A stretch of 64,000 nucleotides of DNA, from positions 1 through 64,000 of the forward strand of contig JAAFJU010000005.1 in assembly GCA_013298165.1 (NCBI GenBank). Reading direction: 5' to 3'. The stretch's first letter is position 1, and each line of letters starts with the position of its first letter. Positions 43,929 to 53,119 of the stretch are shown here, in pieces. The notes beneath the pieces were generated by a model. That model did not search any database, was not told the origin of the DNA, and saw only the letters and a list, made by a program, of their open reading frames with translations. Origin of the DNA: Synechococcales cyanobacterium bin31.maxbin.ball.101 (GTDB lineage: Bacteria > Cyanobacteriota > Cyanobacteriia > Leptolyngbyales > Leptolyngbyaceae). The position numbers were made by a program, and so were the translations under genes.

Positions 43929-45170
43929 TCATTTGACGAGGAACTTAAAGAGGTTTTGGCGATAGTCTCGGATGATGCGGAGGGGGCGGATTAGGTAGTA
44001 GAGGAAGTGGAGTGGTTTTGGCAATTGGATCACGTCGGTGTCGCGGTAGTTGATGGCGAGGCTGAATTTGATGACTCGTTCGATCGAGCCTAATACATAT
44101 TTACGACGAGCGGATGTGTATTTTAGTCCAACCCATTTGAGGATGAGAGCTTCGATCGGATTTCGAGATTTGAGGGTTTCAAATTCGTACATGAATTTTC
44201 GGCAAATCCGATCGACGAGCCAAGTGGTGGACCGATCGCGTTTGATATGGGTGAGTACGTCGTCGGGGAGTGGGGCTTCGAGGAGTTGGTGGGCGAGGAG
44301 TAAGCCGAATCCGATGATGCGATCGGTTTTAAGCTTACGGGTTTCGGAGAGGATGTAGTCCCATTCGAGGTGTTCGGCTTGGCGCTGGAGGATGCCTGCG
44401 ACGTCACAGACGCTGCGTAGGATTTCCCAGCCGTCTTTGAAGCCGTTCATGCAGAGGTAGATGAGGAGATCGCTGTGGGAGAAGGTTTGGATTTCTTTGC
44501 CTGCGATCGTGATGGTGATGAGTCGGTTCCAGAGTTGGGGGAGATCGCCGAAGAGGGTGAGATCTCCGTTCCCTAAGGGGCGACGGTGAATATCTAAGGT
44601 GATGCCGTTTTTTTCGCGAACCAGGGGGTATTCACCGAAGTAGTAGCGGAAGCGATCTTCTTCTCCTTCGGATATTGCAATACGAGGTGGAGTAATGTAA
44701 CCATACTGAGAAAGTATCAGCTTTGGCTTGAGGTAGTCTTCTTGTGAAGTCAAAATATCTAAATCATCAAAAGAACGCAAATCTAATTTCCCATAGGCAA
44801 ATAAGGATAGAAGTGGTCCTTTGTAAGGGATTGCACAAATGTTTGTTTCTTTCAGAATACTAAGGACACGAATTAATTCAAAAAACATCTTAAGTGCTTG
44901 ATTTTGGTGCGCTCCAATATTATTAGCAATAGTAAAAGAGAGCTTTTTTCTGACTCTTGAAGGAATATTTTTCCAGTTCTTCTGATTTAATCTATAGTGC
45001 AAGATGGGAATATTTCGATGAATGATTGCAAGATCAACTACTTTTAACCAATCAATCTCCTCTAAAAAATTATCTAGGATAGGCTTTTCTAAATTATTTA
45101 AATCTACATAAAAAACAGTTGTAGAAGTAGGAACAGAATATCTAGGACAAATTGAGAGTTCAGAATCCAT
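43929..45170 (-). CDS. Nucleotidyltransferase-fold protein of the lasso-type cluster
   Basis: 413 residues of the uncharacterised nucleotidyltransferase family (PF14907 type) often found beside lasso genes and HprK-like kinases. The NTase core includes ICAIPYKGPLLSLFAYGKLDLRSFDDLDIL (Gly-containing loop and acidic DDLD pair) and ITLDIHRRPLG as the third acidic strand. In pseudomycoidin biosynthesis a homologue adds hexoses to the phosphate placed by the kinase, so a similar tailoring step is possible. AT-richer in its 5' half than its 3' half. First gene of the peptide cluster, 51 bp after a glycosyltransferase gene. Confidence 0.8.
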   Translation of the reverse strand: MDSELSICPRYSVPTSTTVFYVDLNNLEKPILDNFLEEIDWLKVVDLAIIHRNIPILHYRLNQKNWKNIPSRVRKKLSFTIANNIGAHQNQALKMFFELIRVLSILKETNICAIPYKGPLLSLFAYGKLDLRSFDDLDILTSQEDYLKPKLILSQYGYITPPRIAISEGEEDRFRYYFGEYPLVREKNGITLDIHRRPLGNGDLTLFGDLPQLWNRLITITIAGKEIQTFSHSDLLIYLCMNGFKDGWEILRSVCDVAGILQRQAEHLEWDYILSETRKLKTDRIIGFGLLLAHQLLEAPLPDDVLTHIKRDRSTTWLVDRICRKFMYEFETLKSRNPIEALILKWVGLKYTSARRKYVLGSIERVIKFSLAINYRDTDVIQLPKPLHFLYYLIRPLRIIRDYRQNLFKFLVK

Positions 45171-45221
45171 GCTGCTTGTATGTTCTGTTTTCTTTTCTTT
45201 TGATTGTTTTGATTGGCAGAA

Positions 45222-46355
45222 CTATGGATTCAGATGATATTCCGATTGTTGTGAATTGTGGACTACTTCTTTGTAAAGGACCATTGTTTTTTTCATCATA
45301 TGTGTGAATTCAAAGACTGATTTGTAAGATGATCGGCTTTTAGAACCCATTTCAGCACGTAGGTTAGGACTGTTGGACAATTTTTCTAAGCGCTTAGTAA
45401 GAGTAATCGTATCACCTCGTGGGATACAATATCCATTGATGCCATCTAAGACTGCTTCAGATACACCACCAACATCAGATGCCACGATTGGAAGCCCTGC
45501 GCGCATCGCCTCAAGAATTGATCTAGGAAAGCCTTCCCAGTTAGATATTAATACAAAAAAGTGAGCTTCACTTAAGACCTTTGCAATTTGTGGACTATTG
45601 CATGATCCTAAGAAGCAAACTCGGTTAGATAGTTCTAGCTTTTTGACAAGGTCTTTATTTTTTTGTAGCAGTGGACCATCTCCGATTAAGTCAAGATGTA
45701 GATTAGGAACGTTAGCTAAAGCTCTCAGTAGCGTTCGGTGATCTTTTTGACGATCGAAACGAGCAATCATTACTGCACGTACTACGGGAGAGGGTAGGTG
45801 AGGTTGAGAATATAATGAAGATGAGATGTCAGGCATTCCATTATGGACAGTTATTAATCTATGAGGAGACATCCCAATGCGCACTCCTAATTTACGATCG
45901 TAATGTGATACGCAAATTATGGTATTAGAAAACTGCTCTACCGCCTTTTCTATACGTTTATAGATCTCGCTTTGTAATTTTGGCACACCATTTGTAAATG
46001 ACCATCCATGTGCAGTAAAAATACAAGGTATGTTAAGTGAATGACAAACAAGACGTCCAATAATACCTGCTTTGCTTGAATGCAGGCTAACCATATCAGG
46101 CTGAAATTGCGATATCTTCCTTTTTAATTCTAGGAATATCTGGAAATCGTTAAACAATGAAATTTCTGAAAGAAATTTACTGCAAGAGGTGTTTGGTATT
46201 GAGTATGAATCTAATTCAAAGTTGTATATCCCATTTTTTCCAGTGATCACCATTACCTCATGGCCATAAGATATTAGATAGTTGGCAATATCTCGCACAT
46301 GGATCTGTGCCCCACCTATCGTATCCGATCGTGTAATGACAAATAATATTCTCAT
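45222..46355 (-). CDS. Glycosyltransferase family 4
   Basis: 377-residue GT-B enzyme of the GT4 family. N-terminal acceptor domain (RILFVITRSDTIGGAQIHV, VSLHSSKAGIIGRLVCH, FTAHGWSF) and C-terminal donor domain with ARFDRQKDHRTLLRA, and the EX7E-type motif in SNWEGFPRSILEAMRAGLPIVAS. Transfers a sugar to the lipid-linked repeat unit at the inner membrane face. Clearly paralogous to the GT4 at 47535-48644. Start taken at MRILF; the frame opens nine codons earlier. Confidence 0.87.
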   Translation of the reverse strand: MRILFVITRSDTIGGAQIHVRDIANYLISYGHEVMVITGKNGIYNFELDSYSIPNTSCSKFLSEISLFNDFQIFLELKRKISQFQPDMVSLHSSKAGIIGRLVCHSLNIPCIFTAHGWSFTNGVPKLQSEIYKRIEKAVEQFSNTIICVSHYDRKLGVRIGMSPHRLITVHNGMPDISSSLYSQPHLPSPVVRAVMIARFDRQKDHRTLLRALANVPNLHLDLIGDGPLLQKNKDLVKKLELSNRVCFLGSCNSPQIAKVLSEAHFFVLISNWEGFPRSILEAMRAGLPIVASDVGGVSEAVLDGINGYCIPRGDTITLTKRLEKLSNSPNLRAEMGSKSRSSYKSVFEFTHMMKKTMVLYKEVVHNSQQSEYHLNP

Positions 46356-46420
46356 TGCCCAAGACTTATGCGAATTTAGCATCTTAGACTTAAATTAAGA
46401 AGAAGTTAAGTCTTCTTAAT

Positions 46421-47434
46421 TTATACAGGAATATAATAGTAAGACTTATACCATTCAGAAAACTTTTCAATTCCTTCACAAATTGAAGTTGATGGGTAAA
46501 ATCCAAAATCTTGTTCTAAATCTTTTGTGTCTGCATAGGTTGCAGACACATCACCTGGTTGCATAGGCAAAAAGATTTTCTTAGCTGTTTGGCCTAGAGA
46601 GACTTCAAGCTGTTCAATAAAGTCCATTAATTGAATAGGGGAGCTACTTCCAATATTGTAAATTTTATATGAAGGATTAATATTAGGGATAGCTTTTTCA
46701 TTCTTAGAATTAGTATTTGAAGATAGGTGAGAATTAAGGATAGCGATCGTACATTTCACTACGTCATCTATGTAAGTAAAGTCGCGTGACATCAAGCCAT
46801 TATTGAAGATGTTAATTGGATGACCTTTCAAAATTGCCTCTGCAAATAAGCAGGGAGCCATATCAGGTCTACCCCAAGGTCCATACACAGTAAAAAATCT
46901 TAGTCCCGTCATGGATATTCCATAAAGGTGACTATAACTATAGGCCATGAGTTCATTTGATGCTTTAGTCGCAGCATATAAGCTCATAGGACGACTAATA
47001 TGATCTGAAGTGGAGAATGGTATTTTTGAATTAGCTCCATATACTGAACTAGAGGAGGCAAAAATTAGGTGAGGAACTGAAGATTGTCTGCATCCTTCTA
47101 AAATATTATGGAAACCGACTAAATTACTATCTATGTATTCATAGGGTTTCTCTAGAGAGAAGCGAACACCGGCTTGCGCGGCAAGATTAATAACACAGTC
47201 AAAATGATTCTCTTCAAATAGTTTCTGGATACTAATCCGATCGGATAAATCAACCTTTTGAAATTTGAAGTTTGAATGTTTTTCGATTTCAGATAATCTA
47301 TTTTTTTTTAAATCCACATCATAATAAGAGCTTAAGTTGTCAATGCCTATGACCTGTTCACCACGATCGAGTAATTTTTTCGCAATATGAAGTCCAATAA
47401 ATCCAGCCACTCCAGTTACCAAAATGCTAGACAT
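46421..47434 (-). CDS. NAD-dependent epimerase, UDP-glucuronate 4-epimerase type
   Basis: 337-residue extended short-chain dehydrogenase. NAD motif GVAGFIGLHIA at residues 8-18, Ser in ASSSSVYG, catalytic YAATK near 153, and TGLRFFTVYGPWGRPDMA, typical of UDP-glucuronate 4-epimerases. It would supply UDP-galacturonate for the polysaccharide. Length is standard. Located between two paralogous GT4 genes. Confidence 0.85.
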   Translation of the reverse strand: MSSILVTGVAGFIGLHIAKKLLDRGEQVIGIDNLSSYYDVDLKKNRLSEIEKHSNFKFQKVDLSDRISIQKLFEENHFDCVINLAAQAGVRFSLEKPYEYIDSNLVGFHNILEGCRQSSVPHLIFASSSSVYGANSKIPFSTSDHISRPMSLYAATKASNELMAYSYSHLYGISMTGLRFFTVYGPWGRPDMAPCLFAEAILKGHPINIFNNGLMSRDFTYIDDVVKCTIAILNSHLSSNTNSKNEKAIPNINPSYKIYNIGSSSPIQLMDFIEQLEVSLGQTAKKIFLPMQPGDVSATYADTKDLEQDFGFYPSTSICEGIEKFSEWYKSYYYIPV

Positions 47435-47534
47435 AAGCCTTTAGATTGATTTACATTCAAAATCTTATCATTTTAATTGTGTTTACATTTTACTCGATGA
47501 AATTATATAGAAAATTTTACAGTTAAATAAATTA

Positions 47535-48644
47535 TTAATTGTGAGACATTAAGATATCCTTATATATTTTAGAAATTTCTTCCACCATATAGGAAATTGT
47601 AAATTGCGATTCAAATTTTTTTCGCCCTTCTTCACCGAAACTTGCTCGTAGCTGTGGAGATTCAGTCATTATTTTGAGAGTTTCAGCTAAACTTTCAATA
47701 TTTCTAGGTGGGACGATTAAACCTGTAGATTGGTGTTCAACTTCTTCAGGTACACCATTCACAGCACTTGCAAGTACGGGTAAACCAGCGCGCATTGCTT
47801 CAAGAATACTAATTGGGAGTCCCTCATAGTGGGTACTGAGAATAAATGCTTGCGATTGAGCCAATAAATCAGGGACATCTAATCGATCGCCAAGAAAGGA
47901 TACACGCTCCCATACACCTAGCTCTTTAGCAAGCTGCTTACATGATTCTAAAGATGGACCACTTCCAACAAAATCGATATGCAGTGGAAGCTGAGGTATT
48001 AAGGCTAACGCTTTCAGGAGTGTAGGTTGATCTTTCTGCTCATTAAAACGAGCAACCATGATAAAACGCGGTGGTTGCTTAGATAAGTTAGGGGACTGAA
48101 TAGGTTTGTCGTGGATGCCATATCGAACAGTCGTGAGAACTCGTTTATTTCCTATAGATTTATTCAAAGCTTGCTGTCGATCGCTCTCTGAAACACAAAT
48201 GATTCGCGCAGTCAAAGAGGCCAATAATTTCTCAACGACAAGTGCTATTAAACCTCTAAACTTTGGAGTACCTGGCGAGAACCCCCACCCATGTGCAGTA
48301 AAAACCGTTGGAACGTTACATATTTTTCCGGCGATGCGAGAGATTGTCCCGGCTTTACTACTATGCGCATGAATCAGTTCAGGCTTTACCTGATGAATTA
48401 AGCCAATAAAATCCTTCACACATTTAAAATCCTTTGCAGGATTAATACTTCGTATCAGACTAGGGATGATGTAAACAGGAATATTTAAAGAGGTTACATT
48501 GTCAACTAGTGGACCTAGACATCCAACAGCAAGAATGACGTTATAGCGAGACGAGAATGACTGAAGCAGATCAAGAACATGACCTTGAGCGCCTCCAAGA
48601 TCGCTATTGGTAATTACATACAAAATTGTAGGGCGGGATGACAT
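47535..48644 (-). CDS. Glycosyltransferase family 4
   Basis: 369 residues, GT4. Same landmarks as the neighbouring GT4: ILYVITNSDLGGAQGHV, IHAHSSKAGTISRIAGK, FTAHGWGFSPGTPKF, ARFNEQKDQPTLLKAL, STHYEGLPISILEAMRAGLPVLAS. The high similarity of both, including FTAHGW and HSSKAG, points to gene duplication followed by divergence in donor or acceptor preference. Sugar specificity is unknown. Confidence 0.88.
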   Translation of the reverse strand: MSSRPTILYVITNSDLGGAQGHVLDLLQSFSSRYNVILAVGCLGPLVDNVTSLNIPVYIIPSLIRSINPAKDFKCVKDFIGLIHQVKPELIHAHSSKAGTISRIAGKICNVPTVFTAHGWGFSPGTPKFRGLIALVVEKLLASLTARIICVSESDRQQALNKSIGNKRVLTTVRYGIHDKPIQSPNLSKQPPRFIMVARFNEQKDQPTLLKALALIPQLPLHIDFVGSGPSLESCKQLAKELGVWERVSFLGDRLDVPDLLAQSQAFILSTHYEGLPISILEAMRAGLPVLASAVNGVPEEVEHQSTGLIVPPRNIESLAETLKIMTESPQLRASFGEEGRKKFESQFTISYMVEEISKIYKDILMSHN

Positions 48645-48742
48645 ATTATCTTACTAGTTCAGAGAATCACAATAAATTGACTAATGCCTGAAGACTATCA
48701 CAAAAGTTTAATGCATAACAAACAAGTAAAGCTCACTTCGAT

Positions 48743-49417
48743 TCATTCAAACGATTCTGGTACATTCCAAGAATCTTTACTGCCCAAGACTCCATAGTAG
48801 GTGATGTAAAATAGTAGTTTTTTCGTTTCACTCAGAACCCATTTACGAGAAGCTTCATCTTCCCACCAATTCCCATACGAAGTATCCGATAAATCGTAAG
48901 CAGAAAAGGTTTTTACTTCAATCGAATTACCTAGAACATGATCGAATACCCATTTAGATCGACGTAGGTGATACTTACTAGTAACGATCGTTATGGATCT
49001 CGGCTTCAATTGATATTTTTCAAGAACCTTCGAAAAAGCACGTGCTTCTCCAAAGGTCGTCTCTGGATTATGACCTCCCCAAAATATCTTAACTTTAGAT
49101 GTGTCTGTCCTTTGAGAGAGTTGCTGAAAGTATTCAGCAGAGATTGAGTCTACATACAACATGTTAGACTTTCCTTGTCTTACTAACTTCTCTGCAGTCT
49201 CTATTCGATTTGTACCACCTAAAGCAACAATAATATCTGAATCTACGTTAACACTTTCTTGAGAAAGCCAAGCACCATATGCTCTAAGAATAGGCTGATG
49301 CAAGGAAACGGTTAAAACTGATAGAGAAATAAGAAAAGCAAAATATTTTTTTTTATTTGAATGAGTTAAGTGATTTTTTTCACCTTGAAACGATCTTCGA
49401 CAGTTCAATATTTTCAT
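48743..49417 (-). CDS. YdcF/SanA-like DUF218 protein
   Basis: 224 residues. A hydrophobic N-terminal segment (YFAFLISLSVLTVSLHQPIL, about 25-45) anchors a DUF218 domain: DIIVALGGTNRIETAEKLV, GEARAFSKVLEKY and ITIVTSKYHLRRSKWVF are the family signatures. Members such as SanA and ElyC act in envelope and lipid-carrier metabolism but the reaction is unknown. Its place in a polysaccharide cluster fits a role in undecaprenyl-linked precursor handling. Confidence 0.8.
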   Translation of the reverse strand: MKILNCRRSFQGEKNHLTHSNKKKYFAFLISLSVLTVSLHQPILRAYGAWLSQESVNVDSDIIVALGGTNRIETAEKLVRQGKSNMLYVDSISAEYFQQLSQRTDTSKVKIFWGGHNPETTFGEARAFSKVLEKYQLKPRSITIVTSKYHLRRSKWVFDHVLGNSIEVKTFSAYDLSDTSYGNWWEDEASRKWVLSETKKLLFYITYYGVLGSKDSWNVPESFE

Positions 49418-49460
49418 CTGAGAACCCTGGACGTTAACGACAAAAAGTGTTGGTATTTAG

Positions 49461-50519
49461 CTAAATTATTTGAGCATTTTTTAATTTTTGATTTAGATAT
49501 GACTCCGAATGATTTTTTTCAAAAAATTCTATTGCAGACCAATACCGCTGCTCATATTCCTGGAAAGACATGCTAAAGATTTTATCCAAGCAATTTAATA
49601 TAGAGTCAGGCGAACTAAAATCAACGACCAACGTAAAATCCAGGTCTTTAATATCTTTAAACGACTCAATATCATTAATAATCAACAGTTTTCCATATGC
49701 TAAAGCCTCAGTAACCGTTCCACTCTGAGTATTATTTAGATAGGGAATGACTAGAAAATGCGACAGTCCCATCAAAAAAGATTTTCCATTTTGTGATAAA
49801 TACCCAGGAAATTCGATAATCCTTTTTGTGTCATACGATACTTTTCCGACCAGATCTCTCCCTGCCCTAACAAAATCAACTTGATCACCATATATAGAAC
49901 ATGCAATGTTCATAAATGACACAAAACCATCTGGATTATTCTCTTGATTATAAAAAGTGCCGAGGAAAGAAAATTTTTTATTAAATTTCCAAGCGCTTTC
50001 TAGTTGAGCTAAATTTTTAATTAAGTTCTGCTTTCGTTGTGAAGGAAAGGTTAGATTAACTTTAAAAGATTTTTCGCTAGGAACTATATGCAATGCACGC
50101 TTCACTGCATTATCGCTAGGTAGAAAAACTTGGTTCGAAACCATACCGAGAAGTTTATTAAAAAGAAAAATCATAATAACCTTAGAATACTTTCCCCTGC
50201 GAAACTCTATAAATGGCTCATGCATTAAATAGTAAATTTTTAAATTACCATTTTTTAGGTAAGCGATCGTCCTTAGAACGAGGACTAGCGGCACATACCT
50301 AAGGTTAATTGCAAACAAAAATATTGATGTAGAAGCATTTGCAACTAAAACTGATTTAGTCAAAGTGATTAGATTCTTAAAATATTCAATAAAACTTCTT
50401 AAAGCCAAATAATTGACCTGAAACTCTTGAGTGTTAGTTAAATTAATTGCTAGGTAGAAACTTTCAGGACAATGGAATAAGTTCTTATTCTTAGGGATGA
50501 CAAGCCAATAGTTTTTCAT
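49461..50519 (-). CDS. Probable GT-B glycosyltransferase
   Basis: 352 residues, AT-rich. Weakly similar to GT1/GT4-type enzymes: an N-terminal domain with IYYLMHEPFIEFRRGK, then the donor-side features FSFLGTFYNQENNPDGF and VIPYLNNTQSGTVTEALAYGKLLIIND, in which the SGTVTEALAYG stretch corresponds to the nucleotide-sugar-binding helix. Specificity unknown. The ATG at 50519 is preferred to a GTG 13 codons earlier. Part of the minus-strand cluster. Confidence 0.65.
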   Translation of the reverse strand: MKNYWLVIPKNKNLFHCPESFYLAINLTNTQEFQVNYLALRSFIEYFKNLITLTKSVLVANASTSIFLFAINLRYVPLVLVLRTIAYLKNGNLKIYYLMHEPFIEFRRGKYSKVIMIFLFNKLLGMVSNQVFLPSDNAVKRALHIVPSEKSFKVNLTFPSQRKQNLIKNLAQLESAWKFNKKFSFLGTFYNQENNPDGFVSFMNIACSIYGDQVDFVRAGRDLVGKVSYDTKRIIEFPGYLSQNGKSFLMGLSHFLVIPYLNNTQSGTVTEALAYGKLLIINDIESFKDIKDLDFTLVVDFSSPDSILNCLDKIFSMSFQEYEQRYWSAIEFFEKNHSESYLNQKLKNAQII

Positions 50520-50587
50520 AATAGTAAGGAGTATATCACTAACAATAAGTGACCGCACGACGTAAAAATATGAGAATGAATTTAGAT

Positions 50588-51214
50588 TTATACTGGATAA
50601 GGTCGTGGATTCCCTTGAAATTTTCTATAGTATGGATGATGAGCAGTTAGTAAAATCTCTTTGTCTCCTTTACTGTCGCCATAAGCAAAAAGAATATATT
50701 CTTCTAAGTCCGGAACAAGAAGCTGTAATCTTCTAAGCTTTTCTGCGCCATAACAATTTTTTCCAATAATTGAACCGATCATAATGCCTTCCTTAGAAGC
50801 TAACTGAGTACCAATGATATGATCAAATCCTAAATTTTTTCCAAATGGAGTCAGATAAATTTCAGGAGAGGCACTTACCAAAATAAGTGTATGCTCTCTA
50901 GCTTTATGCCAAAGTAATTTATCTAGAGCATCTTGCTTCAAGTTCTTAAGTAAATAAGAATAGCAAAATTTCTCTGCGACAATACTTATATCGCTTAGAC
51001 TGCTGCCAAATAAAAAAAACTTCAGCAACATACTCTTTGCAGAATGATTGTCTAACACCCTCAAAAAATAAAGTAAAAAGTATGGTAAGAATAATACTAG
51101 TTTTACAATAAATACATAAATACCTGAATGAAGTTTCAGAAAGGGGATTAGTGAATCCCCTTTAAGGAGAGTATGATCGAAATCAAAAATCGCTATGGTT
51201 TTTGAAGAAGGCAT
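50588..51214 (-). CDS. HAD-IB family phosphatase
   Basis: 208-residue HAD hydrolase of the SerB-like IB subfamily. Motif I FDFDHTLLKGDS near residue 9, motif II ILVSASPEIYL near 112, motif III/IV YGDSKGDKEIL near 186. Two genes upstream lies a UbiA-type phosphoribosyl transferase; in decaprenyl-phosphate pentose pathways the product of that enzyme must be dephosphorylated, and HAD domains are often linked or fused to such UbiA proteins, so this enzyme may do that step. ATG at 51214 preferred over an upstream TTG. Confidence 0.82.
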   Translation of the reverse strand: MPSSKTIAIFDFDHTLLKGDSLIPFLKLHSGIYVFIVKLVLFLPYFLLYFLRVLDNHSAKSMLLKFFLFGSSLSDISIVAEKFCYSYLLKNLKQDALDKLLWHKAREHTLILVSASPEIYLTPFGKNLGFDHIIGTQLASKEGIMIGSIIGKNCYGAEKLRRLQLLVPDLEEYILFAYGDSKGDKEILLTAHHPYYRKFQGNPRPYPV

Positions 51215-51326
51215 AAATTTAATAGTGAATACTAGAGGCAAAAAACTGAAACACTAAGATTTATACAATAAATTTCCCCACTTAGCTTTCAACATTAAAA
51301 CTTGTTTTGAGTGGCTATTTCAAAGC

Positions 51327-52028
51327 TTAGCTTCGTCTAAATACAAGCAGTTCATGTCCATAAGCAAGACGGGTATAATGCTTTTCCTCTTCAAGAGCTA
51401 AACCACATTCACTAGCCCAGACTTTGATATCTTTGATATCAACATAATTAATCCATTGTCTAGCTAGGACTAAATCATGAAAACGGTTAAACCATGCTCT
51501 CCAGAGAGGATATCTACACATGTCTTTATAAAGAAAAATACCGCTCTTTTCTACTCTTGCGGCTGCCTCTTTAAATGATTGTTTTTGAAGATTGATGGGT
51601 ATGTGATGCATAACATCGATCATGCTAACAACCGAGAAAGATCTCGTCGGCCAGTCTGAGGGATCACTCACTGCTCTGAAATCATAAATAATAGGCTTAT
51701 CAGGAAAATTTATTTTTCGAGTAACGATCTCAGCGGTACTCACAGAAAGTTTATTTGGCTCAACACCACATACATATTTAGCTTTGTTAAAGAAAGACAC
51801 TAAGACCAAGAATAAACCATTACCACATCCAATATCAAAAACAGATGATTCAAAAGGTACCCTGGATAGAAGAGGTTGTAATGGACAGATATACGTCCTT
51901 GCAGAAGCAAGAATACGAATAGTAAACGAGGAAGATTTATAAATATTCCAAATGAACTTTGACATAACTTTATCGGTAGGTACATTGAGGGTACCAGAAA
52001 GAGAAGATGACATAACTATTCCATCCAT
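51327..52028 (-). CDS. Class I SAM-dependent methyltransferase
   Basis: 233 residues. Rossmann-type methyltransferase: motif I VFDIGCGNGLFLVL near residue 65, acidic VCGVEPN after it, VVSMIDVMHHIP as motif IV, and a C-terminal extension with FNRFHDLVLARQWINYVD. Likely modifies a sugar or lipid intermediate; target not determinable. Lies between the HAD and UbiA genes. Confidence 0.82.
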   Translation of the reverse strand: MDGIVMSSSLSGTLNVPTDKVMSKFIWNIYKSSSFTIRILASARTYICPLQPLLSRVPFESSVFDIGCGNGLFLVLVSFFNKAKYVCGVEPNKLSVSTAEIVTRKINFPDKPIIYDFRAVSDPSDWPTRSFSVVSMIDVMHHIPINLQKQSFKEAAARVEKSGIFLYKDMCRYPLWRAWFNRFHDLVLARQWINYVDIKDIKVWASECGLALEEEKHYTRLAYGHELLVFRRS

Positions 52029-52114
52029 AAATAAGTTGACGTTCAGTGTATTTGACTTAAAAAATTGAGACTAGTACAACTCAATCAATTTGGTAGAAAA
52101 GAATTTAGATTTTA

Positions 52115-53119
52115 TTAAGATATTACAGAAATTGACTTTAACCACAGGATCGTAAAGCAGGAAGATGACCACAAAATAATTGACCACAAGATGGGTCGGT
52201 CCGAAAGTAATACTTCATCTGGTCTTTCGGTCAAAGATGATGATTCATAAGACTGAGATGAATCATTACGGCCACTATCACTCAGCATTTGGTATCGGAA
52301 AATTCCATATAGAACAAAAGGATTAGTTAACATCATCCAATAGGTTGAAGCTCCACCAACCTGTGGTCCAGAACTCCAGAGAGCATATGATATAACAGTA
52401 GATGAAGTAACAATACTTTCCATCTTGTTTAAAAGCTCCATAGAATAATATCTTAAAACAGGTCTAGCACCACCACTTTTCAAAGAAACAAGACGTAACT
52501 CTGCTCGCCGCTTTTCAATAGCTAGAAAAAGAGCCAGCATTGCGGTACAAAGTATAAACCAACTGGACAAGTGAACATTAATAGAGACCGCACCAGCGTA
52601 AGCTCTTAGTACAAAGCCGATCGAAATAGATATGATATCAAGAATAGGCAGGTGCTTTAGCTTGAAATTATAGCATACTTGCAAAAATGCATACAAGCCT
52701 ATGATGAAAAACAACTTCCAAGAAATTGAAATACTAGCTAAAAGTGATAAGCATAACAATGAAGTTGCAAGAAATATTGCTGTTGAAACCTTCACTTTTC
52801 CTGAAGCAATTGGTCTATTAGATTTAGTAGGATGACGTCTATCTGACTTGACATCTATTACATCATTAATCAGGTAAAAGGAACTAGAAGTTGCACTAAA
52901 CAATACGAATGCTATAACTGCACTGAATAATGATTGATCTATTTTAAATGAGAACAGTGATGCGGCAAAGATAATGAGATTTTTCGTCCATTGATGAGGT
53001 CGCAATGCTTGGAAATGAGCAAAAATAATATCGGAAATCGCAAGCGTCTTATTCGAGGTATGTTTCAAGGTAGAATCCTCATTATTTGATCTACTTGATA
53101 AATCACTTTTTGTTTTCAT
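52115..53119 (-). CDS. UbiA prenyltransferase, decaprenyl-phosphate phosphoribosyltransferase type
   Basis: About 334 residues with eight or nine hydrophobic helices. UbiA superfamily motif NDVIDVKSDRRHPTKSNRP (first Asp-rich motif) and the HQWTKNLIIFAASLFSF N-terminal signature identify the subgroup that transfers 5-phosphoribose to polyprenyl phosphate, as in mycobacterial arabinan synthesis. This would give a lipid-linked pentofuranose donor used outside the membrane, for instance by the GT-C-like protein encoded immediately upstream. Start is uncertain; both candidates overlap the upstream gene by 17-35 bp. Confidence 0.82.
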   Translation of the reverse strand: MKTKSDLSSRSNNEDSTLKHTSNKTLAISDIIFAHFQALRPHQWTKNLIIFAASLFSFKIDQSLFSAVIAFVLFSATSSSFYLINDVIDVKSDRRHPTKSNRPIASGKVKVSTAIFLATSLLCLSLLASISISWKLFFIIGLYAFLQVCYNFKLKHLPILDIISISIGFVLRAYAGAVSINVHLSSWFILCTAMLALFLAIEKRRAELRLVSLKSGGARPVLRYYSMELLNKMESIVTSSTVISYALWSSGPQVGGASTYWMMLTNPFVLYGIFRYQMLSDSGRNDSSQSYESSSLTERPDEVLLSDRPILWSIILWSSSCFTILWLKSISVIS

